Program-made: the position numbers and the translations under genes | The notes under the pieces: model-generated | What the model saw: the letters and a program-made list of their open reading frames with translations, nothing else | Told to the model about the DNA's origin: nothing | Database searches by the model: none | Assembly: GCA_948474755.1 (NCBI GenBank) | Contig: CAOLHI010000656.1 | Location: 186,001 to 250,000, forward strand | Length of the DNA stretch: 64,000 nt | Direction: 5' to 3' | From: Ctenosaura bakeri | Taxonomy: Eukaryota; Chordata; Lepidosauria; Squamata; Iguanidae | Shown: positions 19,999 through 32,303 of the stretch, piece after piece | Position numbering within the stretch: position 1 is the first letter of the stretch | Layout of the letters: every line of letters begins with the position of its first letter

Positions 19999-22900
19999 CT
20001 GAAATGAGAAATCAAGACAGAAATGTAGAACAGCTTGGTCTCAGCTTGCCTCTTTTACAGAAGTATTAACTTCAGTCAGCAACTCTCTGCTGTAACAAAG
20101 AGGGATTCCCCACAGATGTATCTCCCCCAGTGACACATTTCAAAGGTCTATGCTGAGTATTTGAACCCTGATATACCAAATCTCTCAGTTCCCCATTCTC
20201 TGATGGCTATAGAGAAAAGTCAACCATCTGGAGAGCTTTGCATTCAAAAAATCACTTTGACCATGTGCACTCTTCAACTGTTAGTAAAAATGACCACAAC
20301 TGGAAAGGAAGCTCATTGCAGACATTGCTATTATCTATTTGTGAAATCCCAATCAGCTGGATGAATTGGCACAATAATCATGAAGTTGATATGATCATCA
20401 GCATTTTAGAGTGCAAATTTTTGAAGGCCAGTAAGTCAGTTTGACTTCATGTGCACATATTTTTCACTTGATTTTACCCTGTCTGCTTATACACTCTTCT
20501 TTTCTTGATCAAGACCGTCTCTGAAGCATTTCTTTATTTACAGTGCTTCATTTAATTCATTATTAATCAGCAAAAGCAATGGAAACTGTGCCATGGGGAT
20601 ATGCTTTGCTTATTGCCTTCCTTATTTTAAAAGGAAAGTGTGCTTATTGGTTGTTTGTTTTGCCACCACTGTCACTGCGGCAGCAAATTCAGTGGCATTG
20701 CAACACTACCACTGGCAGGATTGCAGGGGTGGCAATGTAGCCCCCATCTGGAAGTCGCCCTTTCCTGATTGAGGAACTCAACTGTTCTTGGAAACATGGT
20801 GCACGCTCCCTGTACACCTTGTTCATAAAGGGCGTTTTTTTCCCCACTGCTGTTGCTGCATTAGCAAATTTTGGCAGCACCAAAGGCTGCCAAAATGGGC
20901 AAGGGCTATGTGTCTTCCATCCCAGTCTAGATCCATTTTAGTCTGAAATCAAGCCAGGATTTGACACAGAAACACTTTCTACCAGCTTTGGCTGATTCAT
21001 CACCTGTAGTCTTTTTTTGGATAGGAGAAAGAAAAATATACTCATCAATAAATTAGAGGATATTCTCTGGATGTTACTTTCCCCTTGAAATGGATTCCAA
21101 CAATAATTTTGGCTGGTGCCAAGGCTGTATTGTTTTTGGTGAAAGGTCAAACTCTTTTTGTTTTCCTAGATATTTAAAGAATGTAAAATATATGTAAAAC
21201 TAGCATATTTACCCAATATTGCCTGGGATTTTATTTTCTCATTGGTAACACTTGCTAGAAATACTTTAGGAATTACTTTACATTACCTTAGGTGCGGTTG
21301 AAATATATAAATGTGTGTCTCTAATTCCCCAAACTGTCCTGTCCAGTATCTGTAACTTTTCCCCATATTCCCTAGTCCAATCTGTATTAAGTTATTAACA
21401 TAACAGAGTTTAGTTTCCTGACGGAATACACTGTCCTCCTCCTTGCTGGTAGGCCTCATCTCCATGGCAACTGGCCTGAGCTCTCTGGCTGAGAATTCTC
21501 AAGGCCAACCCCAGGCTTCCATAGAATCTTCACAGCCAGCCAATCCTATGAGGTCTTCTCACCTCACACAGCCAAATAGACAAACTCACAAACAGACAAA
21601 CTTTGACTTTTAGATAGTAGATTTAAACTTGCATTTTAAAAATGCTGGTTGACAATTTGAAGGTGTTCAGTTTTACTGTTGTTTAGATTTTAAATTGGTT
21701 TAGTGTCTTGGTTTTTGAAATTTTGTGCACACTGGCCTGAAATACTCTCTGGGAGGAAGACATGGTATATAAAATTGTAAAGAAACAAATCTAAAAAAAT
21801 AAATAGGCCAAGACAGCAGGAGGCACCAAGTTTCCTGTCCATAGTATAGAGTATACAGCACCCTGTCTTCTTACAGCAGGAGCACAGAGTTTAAAAAGGA
21901 TGCAGTTTTTAAGTACTTCTCCCAGAATCCCCTAGCCACAGATTCTTGGAGGTATGATCCAAAAATGTTGTTTGTCCAAACTCTGGGCAGAAGGATAATT
22001 TACCTAATGTTACATAAGAACTGCTTTTGTTGACTCAGACCCAAGGTCTATCTTGTGTAGCTGCATCACAAAGACTGTCCAGGTAATTGCTGTGGCAAGG
22101 GCAGGGCATGGTGGAAAAAACCATCCTGGCCACAGAAGGGAATGGCCTGTTATTTCTACAGTGTGGCTTAAATATACAGTGCTTTCAACAGTTTTTATAA
22201 AGCTGGCCATCCCTGGACCATATACAATTGCCTCCCTGCCTTTCTGTGGCATCTCAGTTTCCTTGGAAACAATCGTGAATCTTTGGAACAGCAACTTAAA
22301 CCTGGCTCCAACCTATGTCTCATACCCATCAGCTACCTTTTCAAAAACAAGATCCCCTAAAACAGAGAGTAACCCTCCCACATTCGTCTGCAGGTTCTCC
22401 TTCATGCGCAGGTGTGATCCTTGCAGAGACAAATCTGTACTTTTTCTTCTTTCCTGAACAGTGATCTGTTCAGAGACTTAATTTCCTCAGCTATGTACAG
22501 CAGGGATGGGAGAACTTCAGCCCTTCAGATGTTTAGGCCTACAGTTCCCACAATCCTCTGCCACTGGCCATGCTGGGTGGAGCTGTTAGTAACGGTGGAC
22601 CCCAACAACTGGAGGGCCAAATGTTCCCCACCCTCCAGGGTGCAGTTTGGCATTCATGACTTACTTGGTTCTAAATCCCAACCCGACTGAGTTCCTGGCC
22701 CTGTATTATTTTATCCATGTTGATGAGCACATCTTCTTTAGTTTTCCCAGACTTGTGCTGCCCGTCAAGCTCTAATGGAAGTCAAGAAAGAGAAGCAGTC
22801 ACTTACCTGGCACCTGGGCTTTTCCTGGCAGGCATGGACTGAGTCGTCCTACCCGCTCATGTGATACCAGCCGGGCCAGCCGTAGTCCTTCATCCATCAG

Positions 22901-25900
22901 AGTCTGCTGCAAGATATGACGGCTCCACAATCCATGGGGTGGGAGGCTGAGCAGCGCATCCGTAGCAGCGTTGGGAGGTGGTGTAAGTCGGGGGCATGAA
23001 CCTGTGGCTGTGGAGAAAAAGAATCAAGGGGAAGACGGTTCCCCTTATTTAGAACAAAAGGGACTGACACAGCAGCACGGTGCTCTTCAAATTACCCAAC
23101 AGCCTCCAGATTTTTGAACCACAATTGCTAGATGGCTGCTGTCAATAGCTAGCTATACCAGAGCTTGAGATTTTTTTTTTATTTTTATTTTTTGGTGACT
23201 ACAAATCTGGGGATGCCCCAGTCAGCATAGCCACTTTTCCCAGGCCACTTTTATTTGTAGGGAAGATATAACGAGTGGAAAAGAACTTTATTTTCTCTTC
23301 AGTCAGATGCAGAGTTCAGTGTGACAACAAAGTCTGCATATGATTCAACCAGTTTGAATCACCATGGAAACAGTAACAACTGATTAAAATACTTGACTTA
23401 AACCAGTTTTCCCAGTGGTATAGTACATATTCCCTGAACGTGCAGACTAACTAGTTTCTCTAGCCACCGAAACGTGCCAGTTTCTATCTGTACAAAACAT
23501 TTATACTATCTCAGGAGATACAGCTTGTATTAGACATCTGGTATTTTCACTAAATTTAGAAAGCATTAGCATTATACTGCTTTAACAGATAACTGCTTGA
23601 TACAAAGCTGTTTGCTGTGTTGCCTTCTATTAGGTGTTGTTAGTTTCAGTGCCTAAAATGATGATGGAGAATATATGACTCCCAAGATGTTATTGGACTA
23701 TAACTCCCCTCACCTCTTATCCCTGGCTAGGCTGGCTACGCCTGATGGGAGTTGCAATCTAGCAACATCTGGAAGGCCACATGTTTTCCCCATCCTTGCA
23801 TTAAGTCATTCATATAAGCTGAGGATGTTATCTAGTAATGTTCCTTCTACAGCCATGCATAGATACACCAAACACACGTCCAAATATAATTGAAAAACCT
23901 TTGTGTGGGTGTGGCCGAGCTGCTTTTCAGTTCTGCATATTACAAAAGCTTGCAGCCAGTTCCCCAGCAAACAGATCCCTATCAGGGATGCCACCTTGTC
24001 TGGCTGATGCATCAAAAAGACTGCATCAGGAAGTTCTTCTTCATGCTGAGACTTGCAGAGCTCCACTACACTCTTGTCAAAACACAGAGTTGCAGTAATG
24101 CTAAATGAGAGATGGCAATAAATGAAAAGCCAAGACAAATGGAAACAGAAAGTGAATACTAATTACAACTGGGCCCTTGGTATCCGCTAGGGTTTGGTTC
24201 CAGGACCTCCTGTGGACACCAAAATTTGTGGATGCTCAAGTTGCATTATGTACAGTGATGTAGTAAAATAGCGTCCATCATATAAAATGACAAAATCAAA
24301 GTTTGCTTTTTGGATTTTCAAGCCATGAGGGGTTGAATCCATAAATACAGAACCTCTGGATATAGAGGGCCTACTGGTAACTGCACTTTCTAGTGCAATC
24401 CTAGATGTGTTTGTTTGGAAGTAAGTCCCACTGAGTAGAATATGGCTCACCTTCTGAGTATAGGACGGACCCTAATCACCATGACTCCTGAATCATTTAA
24501 GATAGGGTCAGATAACATATGGCTATGATTCATCTGGCCCTGTGCAAGCATATCTGTCATCACATTCTCTGGTTCTATGTCCCGGTACATATGAAATTGG
24601 TGAGTCAATCATCAGTTACTTTTGGTGGTCTACCACTTGCAGAGTCTTCAGTCAAAACAGTCCCTGTTGGCTGAGGCATTATAGTTGTTGTTGCCTCCAA
24701 AAGTCACTTTTCCAGGCTGTGAGCAGAACAACTCATTCTCTGTTCTAACTGTAAGCAGCTCTCTAGAATCTCAGGTGACTTCCTTCAGGGTTTTTTTATG
24801 TGTCTTCAAGTCGCCTGCCCACTTACAATAACCTCACGGATTTCAGAGGCTTTTTGTAAGCAAGAGGAGGTTCCTTCCTGTGAAATATAGCCTACAGCAC
24901 CTTGCATTCATTGGCAGTCTCCCGCTCAAGTACTAACCAGGGCTGACCCTGCTTTGTTTCCAAGATCAGACAGCATCCGTTGCCTTTTGGGTACTTAGGC
25001 CCTAGATCTCCTTCCACCCAAGATTATTTTAACACAGAGGTGGACAGCTGTGGTGGGCCCAGGGACCAACTGTCTGCTCCTGAAACCCTTTGGGGGCTGC
25101 ATGGACTGTCAAAAATGCCCCCAAAAGAAAATGAAACCAGAACTGGGCAGAAGTCCACTTCCGGCTTTGAAAAACAGTATTTCTAATGTTAAGTAGTACA
25201 GAGGAGCCTACTACCTATTCACAGGTGAATCCCCACTTCCACAAGAGTCAATTCACTCTGGAGGAATGAAAAAACGGCACTCTAGGGAGTTTAGGAGGAC
25301 CAACAGCCACAACAACAGCCTTAAAGGGCCATATCTGGGCTATCTCTGTTCAAATGGGACCTGAGGCATTGTGCTGTATTACTAAGCTATGCATCTCAAA
25401 TCTCTTGCAATATTTTGGGAAAACTAGTTAACATAATTGATATACATATTACACAGTACACATTTCAGAAAGCATTTAAGGTGGTCATGGAACAGGAAAA
25501 AAAGTACCAATGTTTCTAAAAAGACATTCAAACTAGTTTTAAAACCAATTTAACTGTTGTGCATTCTTCAAATATAGGGGTGGATAACCTTTATCTCTTC
25601 CATTGGTTTTTGGTCTGGAATTCCCATCAGTCCTAGGCAACTCGATGAAGGAATAATGAGAGCTGCATGCCATCATCTCAAGGGCTATGTATTCCCCATC
25701 CCTACTCTAATAAAACCTCTAAGGATTCCAGTTCATATGGTACTAAGAATTCTTTGCTAGAAATTCACAGCCAACCTCAAATGTCAGTACTATGTAGTGT
25801 GGTAAAAGCAGAAATTGGAAAACTTACTGTTTGAACTGTACTTCCAATAATACCCCAGCCAATGTGGCCAGTTCTGTGAACTGTAGTCCAGAAAAGTAAC

Positions 25901-28900
25901 TTTTCCAAATTATTGGAAGACATTGTGACAGTTTAGCCAGTTCAGGTAACACCAACAGAGCTGAAGAGTAGATTTTGATAATGATTTTTTTGAAATGTCC
26001 AGTTATGTATGTAATGCTCAGAAAAGGTGTGCACAAGAGAGAGAAAAAACTGGAGTTCCAAAAAGGAGAAATAGAGAGAGTGCACTTAATTATTCATGAT
26101 GAAGTCCAGATCAGATAGAACTCAGTGCATATGGATGCGAGAGAATATGTTCCCAAATTATATACAAGTCAAAACAAATCCCAAGTTTGCAAAGAGCAAG
26201 GAAACAGGTGGAGCAGCAATAGTGTTCTGAGGGCAAGGGAATGTGCGGAAGCCTGTGAAATGCAAATCCCTTTTCCAGCCTGCTCTGACTTGCACTGTCC
26301 TCTACAGCTAGATGGTTTAAATCAGAGTCCAGCCAACTCACCTTGTGGGTGTCCATCTAAGCTTTCCCCTGATAAGCTGGCTGTATCTTCCTCTACACTG
26401 GACCGGTACTGAGCAATAAAAGGTTCGCAGACCAAGGGAAGATCTGGACGGCTGTGGTCTACAACCTGCCGAGAGGATGAACAAGAGCATGAGGTGGAAG
26501 CAGGCTATCAACTTTATCATTTCGTTCCATAAGTGAATACTATTTCTAGAACTGGAGAAAGTGCCTTTTGGATCACAACATCCACAATCCCCCAGTCAGC
26601 ATGATCCTGTATACTCCCATAGAGCAGAACTAGGATCATGGTGCATGGAGGGGTCAGTGCAGGGGCTAATAAACTTATTTTTGTCAGGGGGCATGATGCA
26701 GAGATAATGAAAATTGCAATCCAGCATACTAAGAATGTGGAAGATGAAAGAAGGCTGCAATGAAGGGCAGTTCTCATTCAGAACTTGTTATGGAGCTTCA
26801 AGCGTTGCCAGGGAAAATGACAGCACCAGAAGAAATGCTTTTCTGAGTACAGCAAGGCAGGGCAGGGACCAGAATGAAGTGTATGGCAGAACCTGGCAAA
26901 GTTGGTTAGTTTTAACAGCTGTAGCCAACTTTGCGAAGTTGTGTCACATGCAATCACACAGATACATCCACAACCTCCTTCTGAAACTTACCTCCTGCTT
27001 GAGTCGCTTGGGTTGCCCACCACCACCTTCCTCTGGATGCAGCCTAAGGACAAAAACCACCATGGAGTCAGAACAACCTACCATGTATTATACCCAGCAA
27101 ATTCATCTAGATTGGCCATTAAGAAAGCTGAAAGGACACAACTCAGGATTGATTTGAACATGCTGCCAGGTAGAGAAGAACTACCCATTCAATTCTGTGC
27201 ATCTTATATTTAACTGGACCATTTCACCTGCATGTGCAGGTTTAGCACATACAGAAATCTGCAATCGGGCAGATGCTGGCATAGTAATGTTACATGCAAA
27301 AGCAACCAGGAGATAGTGATATCATAAGAGGGCTTTTTTCTTTTGCCCACTTGGTATCACATTCACTTAGAGCTTGACTCTGATTCAGGCATAATGAGAA
27401 ACCATGGCTTCTTGTTACGAAAATGTGCTACAGATAGTCTGAGACTCAGATACCTCTCCTTTCACAGTTGGGAAAAGACTGAAAGCTTCCACTTTTGAAC
27501 TAACTTTATTCCCCTGTTGCATCTGAATTTGAGAAACTGTGGCTTGTTGAAACTGTGGGTAGCTAAAACAAACCAGAATCTAAATGTTGCTTTGATAACT
27601 AATTGCAATTACAAAAACTGCCGCTTCCCAAATTCAGAGATAACTTCAGTGGTTATTTCAAAAACAACATCAGCTTTCATTCTCTTCTTGGTGTATGCAA
27701 AGTAGAAAGAAAGAGAAATGGGGAAAGTGTGCAAATCTCTGGCTTGTGCATAATGGCTTCTTTAATGCAGAATCATTGGCAAAGAAAGTGCCAGCATGGG
27801 CCATCTTCAGTTGTCAAATGGTACAAGTGGTAGTAAAGCCCATTTCCTGAATGCTTGATACACTATTTGACCAACCAGAGTGCAAGAAATTATCATCCAC
27901 TGAAGAGATAATTAGTACAGATGAACAACTTTGGTTCAACTCTAAATGTTGCAGAGTTTAATTGACACTAGGGCAATGCTGGAGCTCAAAGAAGATACCA
28001 GATAAATATAGATGAAAGTGTCCTGAGCATATGTGCAATGCATTTCTGCTGCTGTCAAATAACTACAAAGAAGTCCTTTTCAATCAGAAATAATGGTACG
28101 GAATTCTCAGATCAGAGGGTGGTGTTTTCAAACAGACCTAGCACTTTTCAAAAGAACAAAAAAGATAAATATGAACTGCTCTCCCTCCACCATACTAATC
28201 TAGAAAGAAGAGACAGTTGCAGTGGTTGCAAGCAGAAAAAAGGACAGGACATCAAGCTTGCCTGCTGCATAAATTTTCCACAACATGGATGCAAGAGTTG
28301 TTGTTGTTTTTTAACTTTTGGAAAAATCTCCCAGGCAACATATCACTAGGGTGAACTTGAGGTTTTGGTCTGCTCACCTGGGTCCCTTAAGTGAAGAGAG
28401 ATAGCTGCTCTCCCGGGCCACTTGGCGCGACAGTGAGAAGAGTTCCACGCGACGCAGCAGCAATGAATTGTCCCGCAGGCAAAACTGAGCTGCAGCCTCA
28501 TTGATGGTCAGCTGAGCAAAGAGAAGGAACAGAGTGACCCTTGGGGGTCATAGCAGCTAGAAAGATATAGATTCCCCTGAAGAAATAAAGGCAACTATTT
28601 CATTTCTTAACATTTTATTTTATTGGTTGTTAATTGCAAGAAAATGCTTTTTGGAACACAGCTTCAGCTTCTATTAAGGTACATTGTTGTGTTGTTGCTG
28701 CTGTGTGCCTTAAAGTTGTTTCCAACTTAGGGTGACCCTAAGTCAAACCTATTATGAGGTTATCTTAGCAAGATTTGCTCTCCATGGCTGAGCGGGGATT
28801 CAGACCCTGGTCTCCAGAGTCCTAGTGCAATGCTCAAACCACTATGTAATGTTGGCACACCCAGCCTGTTTTCATATCCTTTGCAGTTCCTGGAGTCAGT

Positions 28901-31900
28901 ATGGTATAGTGGTTTGAGCACTGGGCTAGAACTTCAGAAGACCAGGGTTCAAATCCCCACTCAGCCATGGAGACCCACTGGGTGACTTTAGGCATGTTAC
29001 GCTCTCTCGGCCTCAGAGGCAGGCACTGGCAAATTCCCTCTGAACAAATCTTGCCAAGAAAACTCTAGGAGAGAGTCACCATAAGTTGGAACCAACTTGA
29101 AATCAAACTTCAAACTTGAAGGAAAACACAGCAGCAAACTTACTCCCCGTCTTTTCTTCTTTTGTTTCTTTTTTTTTCTTCTGTTTCCTTTCCTTTTTAG
29201 AAGGTGTTTTCCTTTCTTATAATTCTAAAAATATTATAGGTAGTTGTGGGTTTTCCGAACTTTGAGGCTGTGTTCTATTAGTATTTTCTCCTGACATTTT
29301 GCCTCCATCTGTGGCTGGCATCTTCAGAGGATCATCAGGAGAAACTACTAATAGAACACGGACTCAAAGCCTGGAAAACCCACAACAACCTATGGATTCC
29401 AGCCGTGAACGCCTTCGACTTTACATCTAAAAATATTATTTGTTACATTTACGGCCCTCCTTTCCTCCAATGAGTTCAAGCTGCTGTGCCTGGCTCCCCT
29501 CTCCCTCCCTTTATCCCCACAACAACCCTGCGAGCCTGATCAGGCTGAAAGAGTGAGTGACTTGCCCACAATCAGCCAGGGGGATTCATTTCTCAGTGGG
29601 GACTTGAACCTGAACCTGCCAAGTCCCAGTTCAACACTCTGGTGCACCACATTAACTCTCAGGCTATACAAGTGGATAAGAAAATGCTTCTGCAAGACAA
29701 CTAGCAGGTTAAATTCTGCAGGGAAAAAAAGGTATGGAAAAGAATTCCTCAAAAACAAATTAATGGATACATGAAAGAACATCTACAATACTAAAGACTT
29801 TTCAGAACAATGCATTATCTCAGCTGTAATGGGGAAAATTCACCCTTGTTCTTTCCATTAGAAAAACTCCATTTTCTCCGCTGGTAAATCCCAACACTAT
29901 TTTTTTTCATTGTGCAAATCCACTTCCTGAATCCATCCAGCGTGTTTGCTGTAGAAGCAGGTACTATGCAGCCTACGGTTATGCAGGTGGCCTGTGGTTA
30001 TCCAGTAGCATCTGTGTTCACAGTGTGAAAACACATGTGGCAGCATTAGTGATGAGTGATGCTCCACCATCACCATAAGCACACCAGCTTGAGGTACCTT
30101 TTAAAGGTAACTTTTTAAAAACGTTTCTCTTGGTAGCAAGAGCACAGGAAGAGCAAGTGTCGTCTTCTGGGAATTTGTGGACAAAGGGAGAGGGGAACAA
30201 AGAACTAAGACACAATGACCAACTACTCTTTCTGTATGAAATCCTAAGTGTTTCACAACTCATTTCTAAAAAGGATCCTGTGAATAAAACTGTTGACAGG
30301 ATGCTTCCACTTACAGAATTTGGGTGTGGATAGTCATTTTTGCCAGCCCTCATTTCTCCCTGGAAATCTACTCTGGAGGAGTGAGGAAGCCTCCAGTATG
30401 GCACGGAGATGGCCTGCGGAGGGCCAGAGGAGCAATCTGCCTAAATCATTTGCCTCAGCAAAAAGCCTCTGCTGAACATGGAGAACCATCCCCAAATGGA
30501 AGGAGCCCTTCTGTTCATGGAGAAGCATATTTGAAGCCAAGCCAATATGTACTATTTGTACAGTTTTTTCTTTCTCCAGGATTGAGGTATAAAATCTCAC
30601 TTCAAAACAAAACTAGCAGAAGTCCTTCCCTTTGCAGCAAAGGCCCTCACCCCAAATACTCTGCATGCGGATGATATTCCACTGACAGCATTTCATCTGA
30701 GGTAGCTCTGCTTGGGCACTTTGGCTGGGATAGCCCAGCAATGGAATGGAACAGGAACTTAGATTTGGGACAGGATGGAGGAACACATATTTAGTGATTG
30801 CACCCATAGCATCCCACCCAGATCACTCTATTGATTTCAGGAATCTTGATTTCTGGCCTTCAGCAAGAATAATTAGGCTGATGAATACCATCAACAGAGC
30901 CTCTTCGGAAATAGTCACATCACTTAGGAACTCTCTTCTCAAGGAAATACATATAGCCCATTCTCTATCTTTTTTTATAAGACTCTTAAGAACTTTTCAA
31001 AAAAAAATCTTGTTAGTGCTCAGATATTTTTAGCTTTCAGTTTACCACCATTATTTAAAAATCTGCTGGTTATTTTATATTTAATTGATATATTTCATGA
31101 AATATTTTCTATTTTCTTCTTGATTTGGATTTGTGCAATTGGCACTGGCTACTATAAGCTTCTTACAGCAGTAGGGTTGACAGAGTGAAAACTGGAGAGG
31201 CCTCTTGTACCTTCTCTGATTGTATAGAAGAGGGAATTTCAGTAAGTGTTGCTTGTTATTGGCTGCATGGCAAGCAACACCTGCTGAAATTCCCTTCTCT
31301 ACGCAATCATTAAAAGTACGCAATCCCTCCTCAGTTTTCAGGGGGGCAACCCTAGGTTGCAGATGACATGAAGAGAAATTAGTGGCTATTTTATTTTTAT
31401 TCTTCCATAGGTTTAATAAACTGCTATTAAATTGATGAAAGAACAAAATAAAATAAAATAAAATATTCCCTAGTCTCTCTTTGTCTGCAACGGCTGAGCA
31501 AATGCTCTCCCACACAAGCCTTTCCACCTTAGCTTACCTCGTGGAGTGTCAGCTGCTTGCCCTCACATCGTCGGGCCTCCCCCCGCCCATAAATGGCACT
31601 GTGACGCCGGATCTCTTCCTCCTTGCGAGGATCTCCATTGTCCATCTGAAAGATATGGCCCACAGTTTTTGCCAGTTTCTTGTTCAGCTTCATGAGGGTC
31701 CTCAGCTCGGTATCGCCGCCACGGGGGCAGCTGCGCAGAAGACGATCCACACCCTCCGATATCGCCTGGACCAGCTCTGGATCTAGTTGCTCTGTGGACG
31801 AGGGGTGTTCAGTGGGTGATGACGAGCCCCCTTCCTCTTCTGACTCTGGATTGCCCCACTGAATCACTGGCAAGGGGGACAGCTTCTCTCTCGGCTCAGA

Positions 31901-32303
31901 AGGACTCTTGGAAAGGATCTCTGCGCTGGCTTTGCCGGGGATCTCCCCTGGGCTCATGTGCCCGTTAGTAAGCGACTTACGCCCTCCTGACTCAGAGATC
32001 TTGAAGAGCGGTATGCTGCTCACAGGTATGGACGGCACCGGCTGGTTGAAGAGCCCAGGGTTGGTTGCCCACTCCCGCAAGGCCTTCTGGAGGCGCCGGA
32101 CGTGGAGCGGCTTGGTTGCCATGCCAACGAGCGCCATGATCTCCAGGAACTCCTCTTCGCCGGCCTCACACAACTGCTGCACATCATCGCCGCCCTGCTG
32201 GATGAAGGTCTCATAGTAGGAGAGGAGGTTGGCCCGCTGCAGAACCCGATACAGCTGGAGTTCTCCCAAGGTGCGTGGCAGGGACAAGGCCATCACCGGC
32301 GGT
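19898..32303 (-). CDS. NAB2: NAB2, NGFI-A/EGR-binding co-repressor, complete coding region
   Basis: NAB2 is a nuclear protein that binds the R1 domain of EGR1-3, represses their targets and recruits NuRD/CHD4. Coding exons on - are 32293-31538, 28511-28378, 27043-26992, 26465-26342, 23007-22807 and 19998-19898, each with GT-AG sites. Together they give 1368 nt, 455 residues plus TGA. The protein opens with [20 protein letters not shown] and the [14 protein letters not shown] block of NCD1 (about residues 4-90). NCD2 follows across exons 2-4, with [15 protein letters not shown] and [31 protein letters not shown] is shared with NAB2 rather than NAB1. The C-terminus has VKVE, a SUMOylation-type site (Lys447). 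The start chosen has a strong context (G at -3 and +4), but an in-frame N-terminal extension from exon 1 is possible. Confidence 0.95.
20002..22490 (-). other. NAB2 intron 6, left part
   Basis: AT-rich intron with no exon and no confidently named repeat. The stretch 20660-20900 has internally similar words (gcagcaaattcagtgg, gcattagcaaattttgg), but I cannot classify it. Confidence 0.5.
22497..22632. repeat. hAT-like MITE fragment
   Basis: Ends cagggatgggagaacttcagc and ctggagggccaaatgttcccc are inverse, with aca(g/a)ttccca and ccaacaactgg inside, the pattern of the common squamate 'subcutaneous' hAT-type MITE (GGGGTGGGCAA... ends). Naming is from memory of the pattern. Confidence 0.55.
22807..23007 (-). 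CDS. NAB2: NAB2 exon 6: conserved C-terminal block
   Basis: Acceptor ctccacag before 23007, donor gtaagt after 22807. It encodes SCPRLTPPP and then [20 protein letters not shown] and [18 protein letters not shown]. This block is almost unchanged from mammals and lies in the NAB2 region linked to CHD4/NuRD recruitment. Confidence 0.95.
23655..23802. repeat. hAT-like MITE fragment
   Basis: Shows the same layout as 22497: gatgttattggactataactcccc and gatgggagttgcaatctagc are inverse halves, with catctggaaggccaca near the end. Confidence 0.6.
24170..24372 (+). repeat. Tigger/MER2-like DNA transposon fragment
   Basis: Contains gggcccttggtatccgctag, ggttccaggacctcc, ccaaaatttgtggatgctcaag and an inverse end tctggatatagagggcc, characteristic of Tc1/mariner Tigger-type MITEs. 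Confidence 0.7.
24797..24995 (-). repeat. 5S rRNA-derived SINE (minus)
   Basis: On + it reads tagcctacagcaccttgc, agtctcccgctcaagtac and aaccagggctgaccctgct, the complement of 5S rRNA blocks. The SINE tail complement (caagtcgcctgcc, aatcc-like words) lies on the left. Confidence 0.8.
25000..26341 (-). other. NAB2 intron 5, no gene
   Basis: Holds a degraded hAT-like MITE at about 25578-25710 (ggggtggataacc ... gtattccccatccc). Otherwise plain intron. Confidence 0.5.
26342..26465 (-). CDS. NAB2: NAB2 exon 5: Ser/Asp-rich region
   Basis: Acceptor ctcggcag before 26465, donor gtgagt after 26342. It encodes [20 protein letters not shown] and then [20 protein letters not shown]. The second half matches mammalian [17 protein letters not shown], while the first half is lizard-specific. 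Ends in phase 1. Confidence 0.93.
26992..27043 (-). CDS. NAB2: NAB2 exon 4: basic linker (KRLKQE)
   Basis: A 52-nt exon: acceptor ccttag before 27043, donor gtaagt after 26992. It encodes [17 protein letters not shown], matching mammalian RLHPEELGGPPLKKLKQE. The basic PKRLKQ stretch may contribute to nuclear import. Confidence 0.93.
27044..28377 (-). other. NAB2 intron 3, nothing recognised
   Basis: 1.3 kb of ordinary intron. I see no repeat family or additional exon. Confidence 0.6.
28378..28511 (-). CDS. NAB2: NAB2 exon 3: core of NCD2
   Basis: Acceptor gctcag before 28511, donor gtgagc after 28378. It encodes [20 protein letters not shown] and then [20 protein letters not shown], nearly identical to mammalian NAB2. 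It ends with two bases of an Arg codon completed by the next exon. Confidence 0.95.
28683..28860 (-). repeat. tRNA-derived SINE (minus)
   Basis: On + it begins with the tail complement ttgttgctgctgtgtgcc and tttccaacttagggtgacc, then ctccatggctgagcggggatt and cagaccctggtctcc, the complement of the head. Lies in NAB2 intron 2. Confidence 0.85.
28890..29130 (+). repeat. tRNA-derived SINE (plus)
   Basis: The head atggtatagtggtttgagca (box A-like), then gggttcaaatcccc (box B-like), ctcagccatggagaccc, ctctctcggcctcagagg and gccaagaaaactc. It is the same family as 28683-28860 but in the opposite orientation and only 30 bases away. Confidence 0.87.
29237..29432. repeat. Palindromic DNA-transposon fragment
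   Basis: gttgtgggttttccgaactttgag at 29245 is the inverse of ctcaaagcctggaaaacccacaac at 29366, with gctggcatcttcagaggatc between. A widespread squamate MITE by pattern; family name unknown to me. Confidence 0.7.
29435..31170 (-). other. NAB2 intron 2, no gene
   Basis: 1.7 kb. I could not assign repeats confidently. Confidence 0.5.
31173..31356. repeat. Short palindromic MITE
   Basis: gaagagggaatttcag at 31227 pairs with ctgaaattcccttctc at 31283, and gtgttgcttg with caagcaacac. The outer arms (aactggagagg, ctcctcagtt) also pair. Lies in NAB2 intron 2. Confidence 0.75.
31538..32303 (-). CDS. NAB2: NAB2 exon 2: start codon, NCD1 and first part of NCD2
   Basis: The acceptor cccacag precedes 32303 on the - strand and the donor gtaagc follows 31538. 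The ATG is at 32293-32291 after ten leader bases. The exon encodes 252 residues ending KQLTLHE in phase 0. It holds the whole NCD1 domain, used for EGR binding and oligomerisation, a Ser/Pro/Glu linker that is shorter than in mammals, and the start of NCD2. Confidence 0.95.
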
